Shown: in pieces, positions 59,061 to 64,000 of the stretch | How positions within the stretch are numbered: position 1 is the stretch's first letter | Layout: each line of letters begins with the position of its first letter | NCBI RefSeq assembly: GCF_001953635.1 | Contig: NZ_MEJH01000014.1 | Span: forward strand, 33,011-97,010 | Source of the DNA: Alteromonas abrolhosensis | GTDB taxonomy: Bacteria; Pseudomonadota; Gammaproteobacteria; Enterobacterales; Alteromonadaceae | DNA length: 64,000 nucleotides | Direction of reading: 5' to 3' | The notes under the pieces: model-generated | The model's database searches: none | Told to the model about the DNA's origin: nothing | Seen by the model: only the letters and a program-made list of their open reading frames with translations | Translations under genes and position numbers: made by a program

Positions 59061-60242
59061 TTAGCGGCTTCTGCTAAGCCCTTTAATTGCAGCGGTTAAC
59101 CCTTCAAGAGTTAGCCCATACATTCTGTCTTCCATAATTTCGCGAATAATTTTGATAGATGAATAATAAGGCCAATAATTTTCAGGCTGAGGGTTAAGCC
59201 ATACCGCATTGTTGAAATGGTTCAATAAGCGCTGCATCCATACACTTCCAGGCTCTTCGTTCCAGTGCTCTACACTGCCGCCTGGATACGTGATTTCATA
59301 CGGCCCCATTGTAGCGTCACCAACAAAAATAACTTTATAGTCTTTTCCGTAGCGATGAATGATATCCCAAATGGGAATGCGCTCTTTATTGCGGCGAAGG
59401 TTATCTTTCCACACTTCCTCATACACGCAATTGTGGAAGTAAAAGTACTCTAAATACTTAAACTCAGTTTGGACCGCAGAAAAAAGCTCTTGGGTACTTT
59501 TCACGTGAGGGTCCATAGAGCCGCCCACATCAAAAAACATCAACACTTTCACCGCATTATGGCGCTCGGGCGCCATGTGGATATCGAGTAAACCGCCTTT
59601 TTTAGCTGTTTCACCTATGGTTGTTGGCACATCTAGCTGCTCACTTGCGCCGGTTCGAGCAAACTTGCGTAGCTTTCTAAGGGCCACTTTTATGTTACGC
59701 GTACCCAGTTCCACATCAGAGCTTAGGTTTTTAAACTCGCGTTTGTCCCACACTTTTACTGCTGAGAACTTTCTATTGCCTTTTTGCCCTATTCTCACGC
59801 CTTCCGGGTTGTCGCCATAAGCGCCAAAGGGCGATGTTCCACCGGTGCCCACCCATTTATTTCCACCTTGGTGACGCTTCTCTTGTTCTTCTAAGCGTTT
59901 TTTCAACGTTTCCATCAGTTCTTCAAGGCCACCGGCTTTACGCAGTGCCTCACGCTCTTCAGGGCTTAAATTTTTCTCAATTTCCTTACGCAGCCATTCC
60001 TCAGGAATATCTTTGCCAAACAAATCGACAGATTCAACACCTTCAAAATACTCCGCAAACGCCCTGTCGAACTTATCGTACTGGGTTTCGTCTTTCACCA
60101 TTATGGTTCGTGACAAACTATAGAAGGCTTCGATATCGGCATACACCACGTGCTTTTCAAGCGCACTAAGTAAATCCAGCAACTCGCGCAGCGTGGTTTT
60201 AACCTGATATTTTCGCAGTGTATAAAAAAACTGAATAAGCAT
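59061..60242 (-). CDS. CoxE-like VWA domain protein
   Basis: A 393-residue soluble protein. The N-terminal half is charged and helical with a coiled-coil stretch (about 90-125). A C-terminal von Willebrand A domain (about 230-385) has the metal-site motif D238-V-G-G-S242 in VLMFFDVGGSMDPHV; the usual D-x-S-x-S is D-x-G-x-S. It overlaps the upstream MoxR ATPase gene by one base (TAATG). Such MoxR/VWA pairs act as chaperones. CoxD/CoxE of this type help mature the copper-molybdenum site of CO dehydrogenase, but no such enzyme is in the window. Confidence 0.85.
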   Translation of the reverse strand: MLIQFFYTLRKYQVKTTLRELLDLLSALEKHVVYADIEAFYSLSRTIMVKDETQYDKFDRAFAEYFEGVESVDLFGKDIPEEWLRKEIEKNLSPEEREALRKAGGLEELMETLKKRLEEQEKRHQGGNKWVGTGGTSPFGAYGDNPEGVRIGQKGNRKFSAVKVWDKREFKNLSSDVELGTRNIKVALRKLRKFARTGASEQLDVPTTIGETAKKGGLLDIHMAPERHNAVKVLMFFDVGGSMDPHVKSTQELFSAVQTEFKYLEYFYFHNCVYEEVWKDNLRRNKERIPIWDIIHRYGKDYKVIFVGDATMGPYEITYPGGSVEHWNEEPGSVWMQRLLNHFNNAVWLNPQPENYWPYYSSIKIIREIMEDRMYGLTLEGLTAAIKGLSRSR

Positions 60243-61078
60243 TAGCGGCGCGCCATAAAGACCAGTTTTTCAAACAAATGAATGTCTTGCTCGTTTTTAA
60301 GTAATGCACCGTAAAGTGGTGGAATAGCAGCTTTTCCGTCTTTAGAATGAAGCGCTTCTGGTGGAATATCTTCAGCAACCAAAAGCTTAAGCCAGTCGAT
60401 AAGTTCAGAGGTTGAAGGCTTTTTCTTGAGTCCTGGCACATCGCGAATTTCAAAGAAGGCTTTTAACGCTTCATCAAGCAGCTTTTTCTTTAAATCTGGG
60501 AAATGCACATTTACGATTTCTTGCATTTCATCTGGGTTCGGGAATTGAATGTAATGGAAGAAACAGCGGCGCAGGAATGCATCTGGCAGCTCTTTTTCGT
60601 TGTTCGAAGTAATGATTACAATAGGACGCTGTTTCGCGACTACACGCTCTTGTGTTTCATAAACGAAGAATTCCATCTTATCGAGTTCTAAAAGCAAGTC
60701 GTTAGGAAACTCAATGTCAGCTTTATCAATTTCGTCAATCAAAAGTACCGGGCGCTTTTCTGCGCTAAACGCCTCCCACAACTTGCCTTTTACAATGTAA
60801 TTGCTGATATCGTGTACGCGATCATCGCCAAGTTGAGAGTCGCGAAGACGCGATACTGCATCATATTCGTACAAACCTTGCTGCGCTTTGGTGGTTGATT
60901 TAATGTGCCATTGAATTAACTCGGTACCTAAACTCTCGGCCAACTCTTCGGCAAGCATGGTTTTACCCGTGCCCGGCTCACCCTTGATCAAAAGCGGACG
61001 CTCTAGCGTAATGGCAGCATTAACCGCCAGCTGTAAGTCTTTGGTTGCGATATAATTAGACGTGCCACTAAAAGCCAT
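60242..61078 (-). CDS. MoxR family AAA+ ATPase, CoxD-like
   Basis: A 278-residue AAA+ ATPase. Walker A is IKGEPGTGKTML (G33 to T40), Walker B VLLIDEIDKADIEFPNDLLL, and sensor 1 IVITSNNEKELPDAFLRRCF. This is the MoxR class that acts with VWA partners. ATG at 61078 is chosen as the first ATG; a TTG twelve codons upstream (61114) is less likely. Coupled to the CoxE-like gene by a TAATG overlap. RavA-type and MoxR-proper alternatives exist, but the partner protein fits CoxE best. Confidence 0.88.
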   Translation of the reverse strand: MAFSGTSNYIATKDLQLAVNAAITLERPLLIKGEPGTGKTMLAEELAESLGTELIQWHIKSTTKAQQGLYEYDAVSRLRDSQLGDDRVHDISNYIVKGKLWEAFSAEKRPVLLIDEIDKADIEFPNDLLLELDKMEFFVYETQERVVAKQRPIVIITSNNEKELPDAFLRRCFFHYIQFPNPDEMQEIVNVHFPDLKKKLLDEALKAFFEIRDVPGLKKKPSTSELIDWLKLLVAEDIPPEALHSKDGKAAIPPLYGALLKNEQDIHLFEKLVFMARR

Positions 61079-61242
61079 TATTGTTGTACTCCGTATAATT
61101 TTTCGTCTTTGCAATTTTAACTATAATATCAAGGCCTTCTCATGATTGCCCATAGATATAACATATAGCTAAAAAGCACTTTGCATTTTACTGATTGGGA
61201 CCAATGATATAGGGGTATGACGAAATCCCCTAATTCAGGCTG

Positions 61243-61280
61243 TGAATTATTAACTATCACACGCGTTGAATTATTAACTA
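61243..61280 (+). repeat. Pair of 14-bp direct repeats upstream of cysK
   Basis: TGAATTATTAACTA occurs at 61243-61256 and again at 61267-61280, 24 bases apart start to start, in the 271-bp gap between the MoxR gene and cysK. Position about 70-110 bases before the cysK start fits an activator site such as CysB, but this is a guess. Confidence 0.5.
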
Positions 61281-61349
61281 CTATAAAGGTCGTACAGATC
61301 ACGACAGACGGGGTTTCCTGTAAAATAAGGAACGAGGTAAGGATTTATA

Positions 61350-62315
61350 ATGAACGTATTTGACGACAATTCCCTATCTATTGGCCGCACGCCACTAGTT
61401 AAGCTAAATCGCGTAACATCAGGTAATGTATACGCAAAAATTGAATCGCGTAACCCAAGCTTCAGCGTTAAGTGCCGAATTGGTGCTAACATGATTTGGG
61501 ATGCAGAAAAGCGCGGTGTCCTTACCGAAGGTAAAGAAATTGTAGAACCGACCAGTGGTAACACGGGTATTGCTTTAGCGTTTGTTGCAGCCTCTCGCGG
61601 TTACAAGCTAACGTTAACTATGCCAAGCAGCATGAGTTTAGAGCGTCGTAAGCTTCTAAAAGCACTAGGCGCAAACCTTGTTCTTACTGAAGCACCAAAG
61701 GGCATGAAAGGTGCCGTTGCCGCTGCACAAGAAATTGTGGCGTCAGATCCAGACAAATACGTGTTGCTTCAACAGTTCGACAACCCTGCAAACCCAGCTA
61801 TTCACGAAAAAACCACCGGCCCTGAAATTTGGGAAGATACCGACGGTAAAGTAGATGCATTCGTAGCTGGTGTAGGCACGGGCGGTACAATCACAGGTGT
61901 TAGCCGCTACCTTAAAAATACGAAGGGTAAAGCAATCACTTCAATTGCTGTTGAGCCAACTGACTCACCAGTAATTACCCAAGCGCTTGCGGGCGAAGAA
62001 CTAACCCCTGGCCCACACAAAATTCAGGGTATTGGCGCAGGCTTCATCCCTGGTAACCTAGATTTGGACTTAATTGACGAAGTTGAGCAAGTTACCAACG
62101 AAGAATGTATGGAAATGGCGCGCAAGTTAATGACCGACGAAGGTATTCTTGCGGGTATTTCTTCTGGTGCTGCCGTTGTTGCTGCGAAGCGATATGCTGA
62201 ACGCCCAGAAAATAAAGACAAAGTGGTTGTAGTACTTCTAGCAAGTGGTACTGAGCGTTACTTAAGTAGCCCACTGTTTGCTGGTGCGTTTGACGAGCAA
62301 GAAGAAGTTCAATAA
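61350..62315 (+). CDS. cysK: Cysteine synthase A (O-acetylserine sulfhydrylase)
   Basis: A 321-residue PLP enzyme (E. coli CysK 323) that forms cysteine from O-acetylserine and sulphide. [20 protein letters not shown], the PLP lysine K41 in [53 protein letters not shown] and [20 protein letters not shown] match CysK rather than CysM. The last PLP-contact region reads [12 protein letters not shown], where E. coli has PSSGERYLST, a small local insertion. A terminator follows closely. Confidence 0.95.
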   Translation: MNVFDDNSLSIGRTPLVKLNRVTSGNVYAKIESRNPSFSVKCRIGANMIWDAEKRGVLTEGKEIVEPTSGNTGIALAFVAASRGYKLTLTMPSSMSLERRKLLKALGANLVLTEAPKGMKGAVAAAQEIVASDPDKYVLLQQFDNPANPAIHEKTTGPEIWEDTDGKVDAFVAGVGTGGTITGVSRYLKNTKGKAITSIAVEPTDSPVITQALAGEELTPGPHKIQGIGAGFIPGNLDLDLIDEVEQVTNEECMEMARKLMTDEGILAGISSGAAVVAAKRYAERPENKDKVVVVLLASGTERYLSSPLFAGAFDEQEEVQ

Positions 62316-62338
62316 CGCTTTACTAGCTTTAGCTATAC

Positions 62339-62368
62339 AAAAAACGAGGTCTAGTACCTCGTTTTTTT
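62339..62368 (+). terminator. Intrinsic terminator of cysK
   Basis: AAAAAACGAGGT and ACCTCGTTTTTT form a 12-base stem with a five-base loop, followed by a T run (seven in all). The flanking A run would also work on the minus strand. Confidence 0.93.
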
Positions 62369-62559
62369 ATGCCTTTACTGCACCCTATCACATTATTTTT
62401 ACCCACCTACTTACGTATACTTTGTGCCCTACTGCTTTGCTTTTATGCGCAATATTGTGAATAATCAAATTGAAGATAATCGAAGCACTTAAAGCATTCG
62501 CTTCGATTCAATATAAACTATGAATAAGAAACGGACCTCCTTATATGAAGGTAACGCAA

Positions 62560-63018
62560 ATGAAAACGCGTATGTGGTACGCCCTTATCGGGCTTTTTAC
62601 AGTTTTGATATTATCCGCTTGTGGTAAAAAGGAAGAAGGCATTGGGCGGTATGGCATGCTTGATGAAAGTACGCCTGAGTACACCACAGTTATGTTTCTT
62701 AAAAGTGTTTACGAAGACGACAACCTTGATACGGCAATTCGCCTCTCAAGCGAAAAACTGTCACGTATATTAACCAGGTACCACACCAATAGTAATGTTC
62801 AGCGCCACTTACTGAATTTAAAGTATGACACCGTTACTATCACGCCTCAAAGCGCTGGACGCGTTGGCCGAAATGAATTCGCCGAAAAATCGACAATAAC
62901 CGTATTTCTTAGCGGAACCTACAACAACGACAAAATTGAAGACCTACGAAGCCTAGACTTGATTAAAGAAGGCGGAGAATGGAAGGTCAACAAAATTCAC
63001 CCTGATGCCTATTTATAA
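62560..63018 (+). CDS. Hypothetical lipoprotein
   Basis: A 152-residue predicted lipoprotein. The signal peptide ends in a lipobox LSAC with C21 (GLFTVLILSACGKKEEG). The mature part (about 100 residues) is a mixed alpha/beta domain with a repeated T-x-x-F-L-x-S/x pattern (TVMFLKSVYEDD, TITVFLSGTYNN) and a C-terminal GGEWKVNKIHP, reminiscent of small NTF2-like or Ig-like lipoprotein folds. I do not recognise a family. ATG at 62560 has GAAGGT upstream; ATG at 62545 is an alternative. It is the last gene before the integron-like cassette. Confidence 0.65.
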   Translation: MKTRMWYALIGLFTVLILSACGKKEEGIGRYGMLDESTPEYTTVMFLKSVYEDDNLDTAIRLSSEKLSRILTRYHTNSNVQRHLLNLKYDTVTITPQSAGRVGRNEFAEKSTITVFLSGTYNNDKIEDLRSLDLIKEGGEWKVNKIHPDAYL

Positions 63019-63147
63019 AACGCAGACAACACTGTTTTTATAGCCAGTACTACATTTTTTGATGATAGGCGAAAATAAAAAAGATGTTTTCCGGCTTTCA
63101 TGCTCAAAAGCGTTTATTTCTTCTTTAGTGGATTGTTTTAAGGTGAT

Positions 63148-63228
63148 AATTTAAAGCGACCAAAAAGTGATATACGGAAATTTTCCAGCTTGCATACAGG
63201 ATTTTTTCCGTACATTAAATTGTTATAT
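63148..63228 (+). other. Nested inverted repeats at the 5' end of the cassette array
   Basis: AATTTAA (63148-63154) with TTAAATT (63215-63221), and inside it TACGGAAA (63173-63180) with TTTCCGTA (63205-63212), lie directly before the core site GTTATAT (63222-63228). This is the outline of a recombination site (degenerate attC, or attI), but no matching RYYYAAC core is seen on the left. Confidence 0.45.
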
Positions 63229-63725
63229 GCTAATTGGTACTTAACTCATGGAAGAATATTTCGCTGGTCTAAGAAAAATCAAGCTTCGTTCTGACAACCT
63301 ACATTCTGCTCGCTGGCCATGCTTTTATTTAGTATCAATAGGTATCTTTCTTGGCTTATTATTTCCGCTACTAGGATTCATTGCCCCACTATTCATCTAC
63401 CTTTTGCTCTTTTTATTGCTTCGACTGTCATTATCAACCTGCCCACGTTGTGGTAAACGCTTTTATTCCTTGTTAAATATCATATTCAACGGTAGTTTGA
63501 ATTCAAAATCAGGTATGTGGGCTGTCTCATGCAATTCATGTGGCTTAAAGTTAAGCGAACTTCCAGAGGTCGACGAAGTTACAATCAAGTCTCACAAAGA
63601 CGAGTGGTTTAAATGAGCAACGCATATAACAAACAAATTATGTGACTCGCTGCCGCTCGCTGGGACGCATACACGTGCGCGGCTTCGCCATTATTGCACA
63701 CGTGTTTGCGCCCCATATTTGGAAG
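63223..63725 (+). mobile_element. Integron gene cassette
   Basis: The 503-bp unit begins with TTATATGC after a G (63222) and ends with a G before TTAGGA (63726). The 11-base TTGTTATATGC at its left edge is the exact reverse complement of GCATATAACAA (63622-63632), the R'' core of its own attC, which is the rule for a cassette that once closed into a circle. It contains one ORF in the plus direction and one attC site. Confidence 0.75.
63248..63616 (+). CDS. Small membrane protein with a zinc-ribbon-like motif (cassette gene)
   Basis: A 122-residue protein. Two hydrophobic segments (about residues 25-44 and 46-62) form a membrane hairpin. They are followed by CPRCGKRF and CNSCGLKL, 31 residues apart, a likely four-cysteine zinc site on the cytoplasmic side. 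I know no function. It is the only gene of the cassette, starts 25 bases after the cassette edge, and its stop (63614-63616) is eight bases before the attC core, the tight packing normal for cassette genes. Confidence 0.7.
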   Translation: MEEYFAGLRKIKLRSDNLHSARWPCFYLVSIGIFLGLLFPLLGFIAPLFIYLLLFLLLRLSLSTCPRCGKRFYSLLNIIFNGSLNSKSGMWAVSCNSCGLKLSELPEVDEVTIKSHKDEWFK

Positions 63726-63731
63726 TTAGGA
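63624..63731 (+). other. attC recombination site
   Basis: The R'' core is ATATAAC (63624-63630) and the R' core GTTAGGA (63725-63731), 108 bp in total. L'' CAAATTATG (63634-63642) pairs with L' CATATTTG (63714-63721) except for one extra T at 63639, the extrahelical base expected in L''. Inside, GGGACGCATACACGTG (63662-63677) and CACGTGTTTGCGCCCC (63699-63714) form a long imperfect stem. The last base of R' (A) deviates from the GTTRRRY consensus. Confidence 0.72.
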
Positions 63732-63739
63732 GACAAGGA

Positions 63740-64000
63740 ATGTCAGCAGGTGTCGCTCAAGCTAACAGGTTTTATGAAGAAGTCGCAGAAACCAAAGTTG
63801 TCTGGTTTGGAGCATATCCAAATGAGGTGCTCCTAGAGTTTGACGTGAGCGACGATAAGGTATCTTTGCCTGTATGGTCTTCCAAATCGAGAATCGAAAG
63901 GCTTAAAAAACTAAATCCAAATTTACTCGGTAATGTGGAAGCTAGAGGTGTTAGTTGGGAGCAGTTTAAAGAGTACTTCTTACCTATCTTGCCAGAAGAT
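63740..64000 (+). CDS. DUF2750 family protein, N-terminal 87 residues (truncated by window end)
   Basis: The reading frame starts at ATG 63740 and stays open to the window edge. SAGVAQANRFYEEVAETKVVW, LPVWSSKSRIERLKKLNPNL and VSWEQFKEYFLPILPED are DUF2750 landmarks (R-F-x-x-V, W tryptophan pair, S-K-x-R). The function of the family is unknown. The ribosome binding site GGAG lies inside the R' core of the attC. This is the first gene of a second cassette; its own attC would lie outside the window. Confidence 0.75.
   Translation, partial: MSAGVAQANRFYEEVAETKVVWFGAYPNEVLLEFDVSDDKVSLPVWSSKSRIERLKKLNPNLLGNVEARGVSWEQFKEYFLPILPED

Noticed and set aside
1..64000. tRNA, rRNA, CRISPR arrays, prophage or insertion sequences
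   Set aside because: Looked for by eye on both strands; no cloverleaf with a CCA-type end, no regular spacer-repeat array, no transposase or phage genes.

Overview
The window is a 64 kb piece of a gammaproteobacterial chromosome, most likely an Alteromonas-type marine bacterium. Two things point there. The protein sequences are close to E. coli counterparts (GyrA, NrdA, NrdB, RpsA, DapA and LapB even keep E. coli residue numbering at key sites). The local gene orders are the conserved gamma orders: lrp-ftsK, lapAB-pyrF, rpsA-ihfB, serC-aroA-cmk, gyrA/ubiG, nrdAB-yfaE, dapA-bamC-purC, gcvR-bcp, perM/bepA, purMN, cmoAB. The species is an inference. No rRNA, tRNA, CRISPR, phage or IS element was seen.

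Layout. 1-16.5 kb is housekeeping: the ftsK 5' end, lrp, ald, pyrF, LPS-regulating lapAB, a large PilZ protein, ihfB, rpsA, cmk, aroA, serC, gyrA and ubiG. 16.5-21 kb is the class Ia ribonucleotide reductase operon nrdA-nrdB-yfaE behind what look like two complete pairs of NrdR boxes. 21-27 kb is more accessory: small hypothetical proteins, an Old Yellow Enzyme homologue, a GAF-GAF-GGDEF-EAL protein with the remnant of a second GGDEF gene beside it, and an EamA transporter. 27-43 kb returns to core genes (purC, bamC, dapA, gcvR, bcp, perM, bepA, arsC-like, wrbA, hda, purM, purN), plus a large lipoprotein with an HExxH motif. 43-49 kb holds fadE, a secreted CAP-domain protein, a LuxR-type response regulator and cmoAB.

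49.3-54 kb is the most coherent accessory system. Four tightly packed genes encode a GLYK-type glycerate kinase, a HAD phosphatase, a glucosyl-3-phosphoglycerate synthase and a GH13 glucosylglycerate phosphorylase-like enzyme; a gph-like phosphatase follows. Together they could make the compatible solute glucosylglycerate from 3-phosphoglycerate and UDP-glucose, break it down by phosphorolysis, and recycle the glycerate. An 18-bp inverted repeat ends on the first base of the first start codon and covers its ribosome binding site.

55-61 kb carries moeA, a MATE pump, a MocA/MobA-like nucleotidyltransferase and a CoxD/CoxE-like MoxR ATPase plus VWA pair, a grouping that suggests molybdenum cofactor or molybdoenzyme maturation. 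61-62.4 kb is cysK. The last 0.8 kb looks like an integron cassette array: a 503-bp cassette with perfectly matching 5' and R'' core sites, a foldable attC site with the extra base expected in L'', and the start of a second cassette encoding a DUF2750 protein.
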